Origin: Methylotetracoccus oryzae
GTDB lineage: Bacteria; Pseudomonadota; Gammaproteobacteria; Methylococcales; Methylococcaceae
NCBI RefSeq assembly: GCF_006175985.1
Contig: NZ_SRSH01000014.1
Location: 1-64,000, forward strand
DNA length: 64,000 bases
Direction: 5' to 3'
Shown: one piece after another, positions 50,533-60,841 of the stretch
Position numbering within the stretch: the stretch's first letter is position 1
How the letters are laid out: every line of letters starts with the position of its first letter
Made by a program: the position numbers and the translations under genes
The notes under the pieces: model-generated
Database searches by the model: none
What the model was told of the DNA's origin: nothing
Seen by the model: the letters and a program-made list of their open reading frames with translations, nothing else

Positions 50533-52419
50533 TCAGACCTCGGCCAGGTTACCCTTTTCCTCCAGCCAAACCCGCCGGTCGGCGGAACGCTTCTTGGCCA
50601 GCAGCAGATCCAGCCGCTGATCGGTGGCCTGGCGGTCCTCGAGCGTCATCTGCACCAGACGCCGCGTATCGGGATTCAGCGTCGTCTCGCGCAGCTGGGA
50701 GGGATTCATCTCACCTAGCCCCTTGAACCGCTGCACGTTGACCTTGCCCTTGATCTTTTCGGCCTCGATGCGATCGAGGACCCCCTGCTTCTCACCCTCG
50801 TCCAGCGCATAGTAGACCTGCTTGCCGATATCGATGCGGTACAAGGGGGGCATCGCAACAAAGACGTGCCCCGCCTCGACGAGGGCGCGGAAATGCCGCA
50901 CGAACAATGCACAGAGCAAGGTGGCGATATGGTTGCCGTCGGAATCCGCATCGGCCAGGATGCAGACCTTCCCGTAGCGCAAGCCGGCGAGTTCGCTGGA
51001 ATTCGGGTCGACGCCCAGCGCGACGCTGATGTCATGCACCTCCTGCGAGGCCAGGATCTCTTCCGATCCCACTTCCCAAGTGTTCAGGATTTTGCCGCGC
51101 AGTGGCATGATCGCTTGGAAATCCTTGTCGCGCGCCTGCTTCGCGGAGCCGCCTGCGGAGTCGCCCTCCACCAGAAACAGTTCGGTCCGCGCGCCGTCCT
51201 GGGCCGCGCAATCGGCCAACTTGCCGGGCAGAGCCGGACCGCTGCTGATCTTCTTGCGCGTCACCTGCCGGCTCGCGCGCAGCCGCCGCTGCGCGCTTTC
51301 CACGGCCAGCGTGGCAATCTGCTCGCCGACCGCCGGATGTTCGTTCAGCCAGAGAGTGAAGGAATCCTTGACGACCCCCGATACGAAAGCCGCGCATTCG
51401 CGTGAACTGAGCCGTTCCTTCGTCTGTCCGGAGAACTGCGGCTCTTCGAGCTTGACCGACAGGACGTAGTGCACGCACTCCCAGACGTCCTCCGGTGCGA
51501 GCCGAAGCCCTCGCGGCAGCAGGTTGCGGTATTCGCAAAACTCGCGCAGCGCTTCGGTGAGCCCCGTCCTGAGACCATTGACATGGGTCCCCCCTTGCGG
51601 CGTCGGCACCAGGTTCACGTAACTCTCGGCCACCTGCACGGCCGCATCACGCGACCACAGCAAGGCCCAGTCGGCGGCCTCCCGACGCCCTTCCATCGAG
51701 CCGCGAAAGGCCTCCTCGGGTACGCACTCGGCCGCGTCGATCTGATCGTGCAGGTATTGCGTCAAGCCATTCTCGTAACACCAGGTTTCATCGGTCGCCT
51801 TTTCGTCATCGATCAGGCGGATCGCCAGGCCGGGACAGAGGACCGCCTTGGCCCGCAGCAGATGGATGAGCCGCGCCCTGGACACCCGGGCGGAGTCGAA
51901 ATAGCTGGGGTCCGGCCAGAAGCGGATGATCGTGCCACTTTCCCTTTTTCCGGCCGTGCCGATTTCCTGCAGTTCGCTGAGCTTGTCGCCACTCGCGTAG
52001 CGCATACCGTAAACCTTGCCGCCGCGGCGGATCTCCACCTCGAGTTGCCGCGATAAGGCGTTGACGACCGAAACGCCCACGCCGTGGAGGCCGCCGGAGA
52101 AGCGGTAGGTCTTGTGTGAGAATTTCCCCCCGGCATGCAGGCGCGTCAGGATGACTTCGACCCCCGAGACGCCCAGTTCCGGGTGTGTATCCACCGGCAT
52201 GCCGCGGCCGTCGTCGCGTACCTCGATGCCCCCGTCGTCGAACAGACGAACCTCGATACGCGTCGCGAACCCGGCCAGCGCCTCGTCGACGCTGTTGTCG
52301 ACGACCTCCTGCACGAGATGGTTCGGGCGCGTCGTGTCGGTGTACATGCCCGGTCGTCGCCGCACCGGGTCGAGACCGCTAAGGACTTCTATCGCTGATG
52401 CATCGTAGGCCTGGCTCAT
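50533..52419 (-). CDS. parE: DNA topoisomerase IV subunit B
   Basis: A 628-residue type II topoisomerase subunit (GHKL ATPase plus TOPRIM). The N-terminal RRRPGMYTDT and VVDNSVDEALAGFAT, the ATP lid GGLHGVGVSVVNALS, the TOPRIM motifs VEGDSAGGSAKQARD and LADADSDGNHI, and the C-terminal KGLGEMNPSQL are present. Length matches ParE, not the longer GyrB. It converges on cti. parC is not in the window. Confidence 0.96.
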   Translation of the reverse strand: MSQAYDASAIEVLSGLDPVRRRPGMYTDTTRPNHLVQEVVDNSVDEALAGFATRIEVRLFDDGGIEVRDDGRGMPVDTHPELGVSGVEVILTRLHAGGKFSHKTYRFSGGLHGVGVSVVNALSRQLEVEIRRGGKVYGMRYASGDKLSELQEIGTAGKRESGTIIRFWPDPSYFDSARVSRARLIHLLRAKAVLCPGLAIRLIDDEKATDETWCYENGLTQYLHDQIDAAECVPEEAFRGSMEGRREAADWALLWSRDAAVQVAESYVNLVPTPQGGTHVNGLRTGLTEALREFCEYRNLLPRGLRLAPEDVWECVHYVLSVKLEEPQFSGQTKERLSSRECAAFVSGVVKDSFTLWLNEHPAVGEQIATLAVESAQRRLRASRQVTRKKISSGPALPGKLADCAAQDGARTELFLVEGDSAGGSAKQARDKDFQAIMPLRGKILNTWEVGSEEILASQEVHDISVALGVDPNSSELAGLRYGKVCILADADSDGNHIATLLCALFVRHFRALVEAGHVFVAMPPLYRIDIGKQVYYALDEGEKQGVLDRIEAEKIKGKVNVQRFKGLGEMNPSQLRETTLNPDTRRLVQMTLEDRQATDQRLDLLLAKKRSADRRVWLEEKGNLAEV

Positions 52420-52669
52420 CGCGGCTAAGGGGACTCCGGGGCTATGGGGCTATGGGCTCGGGGAAGGGAAGAGGATTTCAATCCGTCATTTTAATCAAGT
52501 TGCAAACTCTGCGATAATCTGTTGGAAAAAAGACGAACCGAATGGCCACCAGCGTCAACGCGCCCCGGCCGGACGGCGCGAGCACCCGTTCGGCTTGCGC
52601 GACGACTGATGGCACCGGCCGGCTGGTTAGCACCCGATCTCTTGTAACTCCCTCTTATCGCCCTATCCG

Positions 52670-53572
52670 ATGACTGCCGAATCGAACCTCAACGCGTTCA
52701 TGCTCCTATGCCAGGAACGGGCGGAAGCCGCTCTGGACGCACGCCTGCCGCCGGTCTCGAAGCCCCCGGAGCGCCTGCATCAGGCCATGCGCTACTCCGT
52801 CCTCGGGGGCGGCAAGCGGCTGCGCCCCCTGCTGACCTATGCCACCGGCCGAGCCCTGGAACTTCCTTTCGAGGTGCTGGATGCGCCGGCCTGCGCGGTC
52901 GAACTCATCCATGTCTATTCGCTGATCCACGACGATCTGCCCGCGATGGACGATGACGATCTGCGGCGCGGGAAACCCACTTGCCACAAAGCCTACGACG
53001 AGGCGACCGCGATCCTGGCCGGCGACGGCCTGCAGACGCTGGCGTTTCAGGTTCTCGCCGACGATCCGACACTGAAGGTTCCGGCGGCCGCGCGCCTTTC
53101 CATGATCGAGGCACTGGCACTGGCCAGCGGCTCCTTCGGCATGGTCGGGGGACAGGCCATCGATCTCGATGCCGTCGGCAAGACGCTGGACATCGTTGAA
53201 CTCGAGAACATGCACATCCGGAAGACCGGAGCGCTGATCCGGGCCAGCGTCAAACTGGCGTGCCTCGCTCACCCGGATCTGCCGGACGAAACCAGCGACC
53301 GGCTGGACCACTATGCCAAGTCGATCGGCCTCGCCTTTCAGATACAGGACGATATCCTGGACGAGGAGAGTGACACCCAGACGCTGGGCAAGACGCAGGG
53401 CAAGGACCGCGACCACAACAAGCCGAACTATCCGGCGCTGCTGGGCCTTTCGGGCGCGCGGCAGAAGGCTCGCGAGCTCTACGAGGAAGCGGTGGACAGC
53501 CTGTCACCTCTGGGTGAGCGCGGAAGCGTGTTGCGAGCCCTGGCGCAGTTCGTTATCGAACGCCGAAACTGA
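52670..53572 (+). CDS. ispA: Farnesyl diphosphate synthase
   Basis: A 300-residue trans-prenyltransferase making farnesyl diphosphate from isopentenyl and dimethylallyl diphosphates. The first Asp-rich motif is DDLPAMDDDDLRRG and the second DDILDEESDT; GGGKRLRPLL and QAIDLDAVGK are present. A candidate -10 GATAAT lies at 52513-52518 in the divergent space with parE. xseB, which commonly precedes ispA, is absent. It starts the isoprenoid/hopanoid block and supplies substrate for squalene synthase. Confidence 0.96.
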   Translation: MTAESNLNAFMLLCQERAEAALDARLPPVSKPPERLHQAMRYSVLGGGKRLRPLLTYATGRALELPFEVLDAPACAVELIHVYSLIHDDLPAMDDDDLRRGKPTCHKAYDEATAILAGDGLQTLAFQVLADDPTLKVPAAARLSMIEALALASGSFGMVGGQAIDLDAVGKTLDIVELENMHIRKTGALIRASVKLACLAHPDLPDETSDRLDHYAKSIGLAFQIQDDILDEESDTQTLGKTQGKDRDHNKPNYPALLGLSGARQKARELYEEAVDSLSPLGERGSVLRALAQFVIERRN

Positions 53573-53728
53573 TGCCAATGCCGGCGGGTATCACCCGGAC
53601 AGGGCGGGGCTCCGCGCCTTGAAAGGGACCATCCGTCGTAACATAATGCGGGCCAGAGACGCCCGCCCTGAGTGCCTGCCGGATCCATCCGAACGGCGCA
53701 CCTCAGTCAACACTGGAACACAGCACCC

Positions 53729-55639
53729 ATGACCGACTCTCACGCCTATCCACTGCTGCAGAGCATCGACAGCCCTCTGGATCTGCGCCGCCTGAGTGAA
53801 GATCAGCTTCCCCAACTGACCGAGGAGTTGCGCGCGTTTCTGCTCGAGACGGTGAGTCAGTCAGGCGGACATTTCGCGGCGGGACTGGGCACGATCGAAC
53901 TGACCGTCGCCTTGCATTACGTCTTCGACACCCCGCAGGACAAGGTCGTCTGGGATGTCGGACATCAGGCCTATCCGCACAAGATTCTGACCGGTCGTCG
54001 CGACCGCATTTCGACGATCCGCCGCAAGGATGGGTTGTCTGCCTTCCCCAATCGCGATGAATGCGAGTTCGACTGTTTCGGGGTCGGTCACTCCAGCACC
54101 TCGATCAGCGCTGCGCTCGGCATGGCGATTGCTGCCGGCCTGGACCACCGCAACAACCATGCGGTGGCGATCATCGGCGATGGGGGGCTGACCGGCGGCA
54201 TGGCATTCGAGGCCCTGAACCATGCGGGCGTGCTGGACGCGAACCTGTTGGTGATACTCAACGACAACGAGATGTCGATCTCGCCGAATGTCGGCGCGCT
54301 GAACAACTATCTCGCGAAACTGTTGTCGGGCAAGTTATACACGACGGTCCGCGAAGGCAGCCGCCAGTTGCTGCGACGGCACATGCCGAGCGTGTGGGAA
54401 CTGGCCCGGCGGGCCGAGGAGCACATGAAGGGCATGGTAATCCCCGGGACGCTGTTCGAGGAACTCGGGTTCAACTACATCGGCCCTATCGACGGCCACG
54501 ATATCGACACGCTCGTCACGACCCTGCGCAATCTTCGTGAACTGCCAGGGCCCCGTTTCCTGCACGTCGTGACGCAAAAAGGCAAGGGCTATGCGCCCGC
54601 CGAAGCCGACCCCGTAGCCTATCACGCCGTCGGAAAATTCGATCCGACGCAGGACCATCTGCCCAAGTCCAAACCCGGATCGCCCACCTACACCGAGATC
54701 TTCGGACAGTGGCTTTGCGACATGGCCGAACAGGATCCTCGACTGCTCGGCATCACGCCCGCAATGCGCGAAGGTTCCGGCCTCGTGGAATTCTCCAAGC
54801 GCTTCCCTGACCGGTACTTCGACGTCGGTATCGCCGAGCAGCATGCCGTTACACTCGCCGGTGGGCAGGCCTGCGAGGGCTACAAGCCCGTTGTGGCAAT
54901 CTACTCAACGTTCCTGCAACGCGCCTACGACCAGTTGATTCACGACGTCGCGCTACAGAATCTGCCGGTGTTGTTCGCCATCGATCGCGCCGGTTTGGTC
55001 GGACCGGACGGTCCGACCCACGCCGGCAGCTTTGACCTGAGCTATCTGCGCTGCATCCCGAACATGCTCATCATGGCACCGGCCGACGAGAATGAATGCC
55101 GGCAGATGCTCTACACGGGATTCCGGCATGATGGCCCTGCCGCCGTCCGGTATCCGCGTGGCAAGGGACCGGGCGTCGCGCCCGTCGCCGAAATGGCAGC
55201 CCTGCCGATTGGCAAGGCCGAAATCAAGCGCCACGGATCGACCCTGGCGCTGCTGGCCTTCGGAACGATGGTCGAGCCGGCTTTGCAAGCCGGGGAGGCC
55301 CTGGATGCGACGGTCGTGAATATGCGCTTCGTGAAGCCGCTCGACGAGGCGCTGATCCTCGAGATGGCCCGCACCCATGACGTACTGGTTACGGTCGAAG
55401 AAAATGCAATCGCCGGCGGTGCGGGTGCTGCCGTCAGCGAAGCCCTGAGTCGACATCATTGTCTGATTCCGGTGGTCCACCTCGGCCTCAGCGATGTCTT
55501 CCTTGAACACGCGAGCCGCGAGGAATTGCTGTCCGAAAGCGGCCTCGATGCGGCCGGCATCGAACAATCGGTCCGCCGCTATCTCGAGGCAACGGCCAAA
55601 CTCAAGCCTCCCGTCTTGGCCCGATCGAAGAGCAAGTAG
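53729..55639 (+). CDS. dxs: 1-deoxy-D-xylulose-5-phosphate synthase
   Basis: A 636-residue thiamine diphosphate enzyme condensing pyruvate and glyceraldehyde-3-phosphate, first step of the MEP pathway. The TPP motif [34 protein letters not shown], and the transketolase segment [17 protein letters not shown] are intact. ATG 53729 (MTDSHAYP) gives the family length. It follows ispA by 156 bases and its stop is 2 bases from apt. Confidence 0.97.
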   Translation: MTDSHAYPLLQSIDSPLDLRRLSEDQLPQLTEELRAFLLETVSQSGGHFAAGLGTIELTVALHYVFDTPQDKVVWDVGHQAYPHKILTGRRDRISTIRRKDGLSAFPNRDECEFDCFGVGHSSTSISAALGMAIAAGLDHRNNHAVAIIGDGGLTGGMAFEALNHAGVLDANLLVILNDNEMSISPNVGALNNYLAKLLSGKLYTTVREGSRQLLRRHMPSVWELARRAEEHMKGMVIPGTLFEELGFNYIGPIDGHDIDTLVTTLRNLRELPGPRFLHVVTQKGKGYAPAEADPVAYHAVGKFDPTQDHLPKSKPGSPTYTEIFGQWLCDMAEQDPRLLGITPAMREGSGLVEFSKRFPDRYFDVGIAEQHAVTLAGGQACEGYKPVVAIYSTFLQRAYDQLIHDVALQNLPVLFAIDRAGLVGPDGPTHAGSFDLSYLRCIPNMLIMAPADENECRQMLYTGFRHDGPAAVRYPRGKGPGVAPVAEMAALPIGKAEIKRHGSTLALLAFGTMVEPALQAGEALDATVVNMRFVKPLDEALILEMARTHDVLVTVEENAIAGGAGAAVSEALSRHHCLIPVVHLGLSDVFLEHASREELLSESGLDAAGIEQSVRRYLEATAKLKPPVLARSKSK

Positions 55640-55641
55640 GC

Positions 55642-56157
55642 GTGCACCGCCTGCGCGAAAGAATCCGCGCGATTCCCGACTTCCCGAAGCCGGGGATCGT
55701 TTTCCGCGACATCACGCCACTGGTCAGGGATCCCGCCGCATTGCGGCTAGCGGTTCATCATTTGGTTCAGCCCTTTCGCGATCAGGACATCACTGCCGTC
55801 GGCGGCATGGAAGCGCGGGGGTTTATCTTCGGATCCCTGGCAGCGTGGGAACTGGGTGTCGGCTTCGTGCCGCTGCGCAAACCGGGAAAACTGCCCTATG
55901 ACGTCGAGTCAGTCTCTTATGATCTGGAATATGGGTCGGCATCGCTGGAAGTGCATACCGACGCCGTGGGGGATCGTGACCGCGTGTTGCTGGTGGATGA
56001 CCTGCTCGCAACAGGCGGGACCGCCAGAGCGAGCTGTGACCTGATCCGGCAACTCAATGCCGAGGTCGTCGGCTGCGCGTTCGTGATCGAACTCGAAGGC
56101 CTGGGCGGCCGGCAAGTGCTCGACGATTACCCGGTTCATTCACTGCTGGCTTACTGA
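55642..56157 (+). CDS. apt: Adenine phosphoribosyltransferase
   Basis: A 171-residue type I PRTase salvaging adenine to AMP. GTG start 2 bases after dxs suggests coupling. The PRPP-binding motif RVLLVDDLLATGGTA near 115-129 and GMEARGFIFG, PLRKPGKLP are conserved. In this setting, next to hpnG, it could recycle adenine released during bacteriohopane synthesis; that link is inferred from position and chemistry. Confidence 0.96.
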   Translation: MHRLRERIRAIPDFPKPGIVFRDITPLVRDPAALRLAVHHLVQPFRDQDITAVGGMEARGFIFGSLAAWELGVGFVPLRKPGKLPYDVESVSYDLEYGSASLEVHTDAVGDRDRVLLVDDLLATGGTARASCDLIRQLNAEVVGCAFVIELEGLGGRQVLDDYPVHSLLAY

Positions 56158-56244
56158 CGCCGCCATTTTTCTGGGTCCGGTATCTCGGCCATAGCCGCGC
56201 GGCCGCAGCCGCCGAGTCTCCGCGCTTTGGAAAATAGGCGTCGG

Positions 56245-56289
56245 AACAACAAAAGGCGGGGCAGACCGGTCGTGATGGCCTGCCCCGCC
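56245..56289 (-). terminator. Rho-independent terminator after hpnH
   Basis: The 10-bp inverted repeat GGCGGGGCAG / CTGCCCCGCC (56255-56264 and 56280-56289) is followed on the minus strand by TTTTGTTGTT. It lies 45 bases past the hpnH stop and may also slow transcription arriving from apt on the other strand. Confidence 0.75.
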
Positions 56290-56333
56290 CTTGATCCCGA
56301 TCAGCAGCCCCTGAAGGGTTTTTTCTTCGGGCC

Positions 56334-57446
56334 TCAGTCGACCGCTTGAATGCGGATTGACGGCCTTGCTGAAGCCGTCACGGGTTGGACATCGGACTCA
56401 TATTCCGGAACCGCTTCAGGCGCCAGTGGTCCGGAGGTCCGCGGCCCCATCAAGGACACCCAGGCTGCCTTCCAGGGCTTGCGCATCGCATCCTCTACGG
56501 CTGTGGCCTCATAGCCACAGTGCGCCATGCAGTTCGCGCACTTCGGGTTCTTCGAGTTCCCGTACTTGTGCCACGGCGTGTCTTCGATCAACGCTTTGTA
56601 GCTCGGCGCGTACCCCTCATCGACCAGCAGGTAACAGGGCTTCTGCCAGCCGAACACATTCCGCGTCGGGTTACCCCATGGTGTGCAGTTGTACGACTGG
56701 TTGCCGGCGAGGAAGTCGAGATAGAGGCTGGAGTGATTCAGCTTCCATTTGCGTCCGCGCCCGATCTTGAAAAGGTTGCGGAACAGATTCTTGCTCTCCT
56801 GCATCTTGATGAAGATGTCCTGCTGCGGCGCGTGCTCGTAGCTGAATCCCGGAGCAATCGTCACGCCCTCGACACCCAGGCGTTTCGTGTGATCCAGAAA
56901 CTCGGCGACCTCTTCCGCGCCTTCACCCTGAAACAGCGTGCAATTCACGGTCACACGAAAGCCTTTCGCCATCGCCATTTCGATCGCCTCGACCGCGCGG
57001 TCGAACACGCCTTGCTGGCAGACGGACGCATCATGCCGCTCCTTGTTTCCGTCCAGGTGTATGGAGAACGTGAGGAACGGAGATGGTTTATAATCGTTGA
57101 TCCGCTTCTTGAGCAGCAGCGCGTTGGTGCACAGATAAACATATTTACCGCGCGCGATGATGCCCTCGACGATCTCGGGCAACTCCTTGTGCAGCAACGG
57201 CTCTCCGCCGGCGATGGAGACGATTGGCGCCCCGCATTCGTCCACTGCCTGCAAACACTCGTCAATGCTCAGCCGGCGATTCAGGATCTCATCCGGGTAA
57301 TCGATTTTCCCGCAGCCGGCGCAGGCCAGGTTGCAGCGAAACAGAGGCTCAAGCATCAGGACCAACGGGTAGCGTTTCACGCCCTGCAGTTTCTGCTTCA
57401 GCAGATATTTCGCTACCGTAAACTGTTGCCGCAAAGGTACGCTCAT
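56334..57446 (-). CDS. hpnH: Adenosyl-hopene synthase HpnH (radical SAM)
   Basis: A 370-residue radical SAM enzyme adding 5'-deoxyadenosine to diploptene to form adenosylhopane, the entry to C35 bacteriohopanepolyols. The cluster cysteines are C38, C42 and C45 (FRCNLACAGCGKID). Further Cys-rich segments, CTPWGNPTRNVFGWQKPCY and CANCMAHCGYEA, are typical of HpnH. It is the only hopanoid gene on the minus strand here, divergent from sqs across 257 bases. Product passes to HpnG. Confidence 0.96.
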   Translation of the reverse strand: MSVPLRQQFTVAKYLLKQKLQGVKRYPLVLMLEPLFRCNLACAGCGKIDYPDEILNRRLSIDECLQAVDECGAPIVSIAGGEPLLHKELPEIVEGIIARGKYVYLCTNALLLKKRINDYKPSPFLTFSIHLDGNKERHDASVCQQGVFDRAVEAIEMAMAKGFRVTVNCTLFQGEGAEEVAEFLDHTKRLGVEGVTIAPGFSYEHAPQQDIFIKMQESKNLFRNLFKIGRGRKWKLNHSSLYLDFLAGNQSYNCTPWGNPTRNVFGWQKPCYLLVDEGYAPSYKALIEDTPWHKYGNSKNPKCANCMAHCGYEATAVEDAMRKPWKAAWVSLMGPRTSGPLAPEAVPEYESDVQPVTASARPSIRIQAVD

Positions 57447-57654
57447 GGTCGCCTCTCCTGTGGTTTTCTTACGACATCCAAGCTAATCAAGGACGGTCCG
57501 GACTTGACTGCGCACTATACCTGATCGGTCAATTCCTGACGAGTGCGCTCCGGATTAGCTCCGCGTCCGATATTTACTTGATTACACTCTAACTCTAGGC
57601 CATCATAGTCGACAGTTGCGTTTTAGGCAAATATTTTGTCATTATGCAACAGCG

Positions 57655-57682
57655 TTGACGCGCTGTAGCAATTTGGTAAAAA
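57655..57682 (+). promoter_or_regulatory. Candidate promoter for sqs-shc-hpnG-hpnN
   Basis: TTGACG at 57655-57660 and TAAAAA at 57677-57682 with a 16-base spacer lie in a markedly AT-rich stretch just before sqs. The -35 is good and the -10 is weak; the predicted start would leave a leader of only about 15 bases. The surrounding AT-rich region 57565-57700 is shared with the hpnH upstream side. Confidence 0.4.
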
Positions 57683-57703
57683 TATCACAATTTTCCGGAG
57701 TTT

Positions 57704-58861
57704 ATGACCCTGAAGGCCCACGGCACCGCAGTCCAGTCTAACGGCGGACCTGTCGCGAAAAGGTGCGAAAGCTGGACCGGCGACGCTCACCTGGCGCTCG
57801 CCACGCTCGATGACGATGCATTGCAAGCCCGATTGCTCGAGGGCGTTTCCCGCACCTTCGCTCTCACGATCCCGCAACTGCCGCCCGAACTCGCACGTCC
57901 AGTTTCCAACGCGTACCTCCTCTGCCGGATCGTTGACACGATTGAAGACGAGGTCGCGCTCGATGGCGCCGAAAAGCGGGTTTTCTGTGAGCGGTTCGCC
58001 CGCGTCGTCGATGGGTCCGAGGATGCGCAAGGTCTTACAACCGCACTCTCACCCCGTCTGTCAGAGAACACCTTGCCCGCCGAGCATGCGCTGATTGCCG
58101 TCATGCCCCGCGTCATTGCCATCACGCATTCCTTCGAGCCGGAGCAGCGGGCTGCCTTGGCCACCTGCGTGGCCACCATGGCGGGCGGCATGGCTGCCTT
58201 CCAGGATCGCGACCTGAGCTGCGGCTTGGCAACGCTCGAAGAAATGGGGCTCTACTGCTACTACGTGGCGGGCGTGGTTGGCGAAATGCTGACGAAACTG
58301 TTCTGCCTGTATTCGCCCGAAATCGCGCGCCACCGGGATGACATGCTAGGGCTCGCGGTGTCCTTCGGCCAGGGTCTGCAAATGACGAACATTCTGAAGG
58401 ACCTGTGGGATGATCAGTCGCGTGGTGTCTGCTGGCTGCCGCGAGACGTGTTCGAACAAAGCGGTTTCGACTTGTGCGAACTGGCGTCATCCCACGATAG
58501 CGATGCGTTCCGCGCGGGATTCAGCCAATTGATCGGGGTCGCGCACGGACACCTCAAGAATGCGCTGCAGTACACCCTGCTGATCCCGGCCCACGAAACC
58601 GGAATACGCGAATTTTGCCTGTGGGCCCTCGGCATGGCCGTGTTGACCCTGCGCAAGATCCACCGGAACCTTCGTTTTTCCCGCTCTTCCGAGGTCAAGA
58701 TTACCCGACGCGCGGTGAAGACCACGATTGCGACTTCCCGCCTGACTCGCAGCCACGACAGCCTGTTGCGGGGCGTTTTCTATTTGGCCGGATTGGGGTT
58801 GCCGCGCGCCGGCAAGGTGCACTCCCCCACCCCGGACACCACCGATACTTCACGCATTTAA
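57704..58861 (+). CDS. sqs: Squalene synthase
   Basis: A 385-residue head-to-head prenyltransferase joining two farnesyl diphosphates. The first Asp-rich motif is in CRIVDTIEDE (D78-D82); SRTFALTIPQLP, YCYYVAGVVGEMLTKLFC and LKDLWDDQSRGVCWLPRDVF match the eukaryote-like squalene synthase found in Methylococcus. This single enzyme replaces the HpnC-HpnD-HpnE trio of many hopanoid producers; none of those three genes is present here. CCGGAG precedes the ATG. It lacks the C-terminal membrane anchor of eukaryotic forms. Next gene is shc, 24 bases on. Confidence 0.93.
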   Translation: MTLKAHGTAVQSNGGPVAKRCESWTGDAHLALATLDDDALQARLLEGVSRTFALTIPQLPPELARPVSNAYLLCRIVDTIEDEVALDGAEKRVFCERFARVVDGSEDAQGLTTALSPRLSENTLPAEHALIAVMPRVIAITHSFEPEQRAALATCVATMAGGMAAFQDRDLSCGLATLEEMGLYCYYVAGVVGEMLTKLFCLYSPEIARHRDDMLGLAVSFGQGLQMTNILKDLWDDQSRGVCWLPRDVFEQSGFDLCELASSHDSDAFRAGFSQLIGVAHGHLKNALQYTLLIPAHETGIREFCLWALGMAVLTLRKIHRNLRFSRSSEVKITRRAVKTTIATSRLTRSHDSLLRGVFYLAGLGLPRAGKVHSPTPDTTDTSRI

Positions 58862-58885
58862 CCCGTCACGGGGGCAGGACGACCT

Positions 58886-60841
58886 ATGTTCAAAGACGCC
58901 ATAGACACCTTCGACAGCGACTTCGCCGCAACGGCCGCATCCTCGGAATCCCCTCTCGACCGTTCGGTCCGCGAGGCCCGCGATGCGCTGTTACAGATGC
59001 AGCACAAAGACGGTTTCTGGGTCTTCGAACTTGAAGCGGATTGCACGATCCCGTCCGAATACATCCTGATGATGCATTACATGGATGAGATCGATGTCGG
59101 GTTGCAGGCAAAGATCGCCAATTTCCTGCGCGGCCGGCAACAGGAGGACGGGAGTTACCCGCTGTTCACCGGCGGGCCCGGCGACATCAGTTGCACCGTA
59201 AAAGTCTACTACGCGCTGAAATGCGCCGGGGACTCGATCGATGCGCCGCACATGGTCAAGGCCCGGGGCTGGATTCTGGAACAGGGCGGCGCGGCCCGGG
59301 CGAACGTGTTCACTCGCATCATGCTCGCCATGTTCGAGCAGATTCCCTGGCGCGGCGTCCCGTTCATCCCGGTCGAAATCATGTTGCTGCCAAAATGGTT
59401 TCCCTTCCATCTGGACAAAGTGTCCTACTGGTCGCGAACCGTCATGGTGCCGCTGTTCATTCTCTGCAGCTACAAGGTCAAGGCGCGCAATCCAAATGGC
59501 GTCCATGTGCGTGAACTCTTCACCGTCGATCCCAACGAGGAGCGCAACTATTTCTCCCATGTGAAAACGCCGCTGGGGAAAGCCATCCTCGCACTGGAAC
59601 GTTTCGGACGAAGCCTGGAACCGCTCATTCCCCGCTCCATGCGTCAGCGCGCAACGCAGAAGGCGCTGGACTGGTTTTCGGAACGCCTGAACGGTGTCGA
59701 TGGCCTCGGTGCGATTTTCCCGGCGATGGTCAACGCCTACGAGGCCCTGGACTACCTCGGCGTCCCTCCCGAGGACGAGCGTCGCCGTCTCGCGAAGGAG
59801 GCCCTGGAGCGCCTGTTGGTCATCGATGGGGACAGGGCCTATTGTCAACCCTGCGTATCGCCGGTCTGGGATACCGCGCTCACCTCGCTAGCCCTGCAGG
59901 AAGCCAATCGGCTGGATCCCGACGCCGAAACATCGGCGGCATTGACCCGCGGCCTGCAATGGCTGGCCAGCAAGCAGGTCACGGACGCACCGGGTGACTG
60001 GCGCGTGAACCGGCCGGGACTTGAGGGCGGCGGCTGGGCCTTCCAGTACGAAAACCCATACTATCCGGACGTCGATGACAGCGCCGTGGTGGCCCAGGCC
60101 ATGTTGCAGGCCGAGGATCCGCAGTTCGACCGCACGCTCGAACTGGCCACGACCTGGATCGCCGGCATGCAGTCGAAGAACGGCGGATTCGGCGCCTTCG
60201 ACGCCGACAATACCCACTATTACCTGAACCACATACCCTTCGCCGATCACGGGGCCCTGCTCGATCCGCCAACCGCGGATGTCAGCGGCCGGTGTGCGAT
60301 GTTTCTGGCGAATACGCTCGAACAGCGGCCGGAAGTCCGCCCTGTCGTCGACGCCTGTATCGAATACCTGCGCCGGGAGCAGGAACCCGATGGGTCCTGG
60401 TTCGGGCGTTGGGGTACGAACTACATTTACGGCACCTGGTCGGTCCTGCTCGGCTACGAAAAGGCCGGTATTCCGAAGGACGACCCCAGCGTCCGTAAGG
60501 CCGTCGCCTGGCTAAAAAGCGTGCAGCGCGAGGACGGCGGCTGGGGCGAAGACAACTACAGCTACCACGACACCCGCCTCAGTGGGCGCTTCCATACCAG
60601 CACGGCGTTCCAGACCGGTCTCGCGCTGATCGCCCTGATGGCGGCCGGCGAGGCAGATTCGGACGAAGTTCGCGCCGGCGTGGATTTCCTGCTGCGCCAG
60701 CAGCAAGCGGACGGATTCTGGGCCGATGGCTGCTTCACGGCGCCGGGATTCCCGAAAGTTTTCTACCTGAAGTATCACGGATACGACAAGTTCTTCCCGC
60801 TTTGGGCCCTGGCCCGGTATCGGAACGAGACTCGTGGATGA
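58886..60841 (+). CDS. shc: Squalene-hopene cyclase
   Basis: A 651-residue monotopic membrane cyclase converting squalene to hopene and hopanol. The catalytic motif DVDD at residues 395-398 is followed by SAVV (the third position after DxDD more often reads Thr). Several QW repeats are visible, for example QMQHKDGFWVFELE, QQEDGSYPLF, QSKNGGFGAFD, EQEPDGSWFGRWG and QREDGGWGED. Length is typical. The stop overlaps the hpnG start by 8 bases. Confidence 0.97.
   Translation: MFKDAIDTFDSDFAATAASSESPLDRSVREARDALLQMQHKDGFWVFELEADCTIPSEYILMMHYMDEIDVGLQAKIANFLRGRQQEDGSYPLFTGGPGDISCTVKVYYALKCAGDSIDAPHMVKARGWILEQGGAARANVFTRIMLAMFEQIPWRGVPFIPVEIMLLPKWFPFHLDKVSYWSRTVMVPLFILCSYKVKARNPNGVHVRELFTVDPNEERNYFSHVKTPLGKAILALERFGRSLEPLIPRSMRQRATQKALDWFSERLNGVDGLGAIFPAMVNAYEALDYLGVPPEDERRRLAKEALERLLVIDGDRAYCQPCVSPVWDTALTSLALQEANRLDPDAETSAALTRGLQWLASKQVTDAPGDWRVNRPGLEGGGWAFQYENPYYPDVDDSAVVAQAMLQAEDPQFDRTLELATTWIAGMQSKNGGFGAFDADNTHYYLNHIPFADHGALLDPPTADVSGRCAMFLANTLEQRPEVRPVVDACIEYLRREQEPDGSWFGRWGTNYIYGTWSVLLGYEKAGIPKDDPSVRKAVAWLKSVQREDGGWGEDNYSYHDTRLSGRFHTSTAFQTGLALIALMAAGEADSDEVRAGVDFLLRQQQADGFWADGCFTAPGFPKVFYLKYHGYDKFFPLWALARYRNETRG

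Noticed and set aside
60068..60091. DVDDSAVV in Shc as a damaged active site
   Set aside because: The catalytic DxDD is intact; Ser for Thr is a mild change outside the acid pair.
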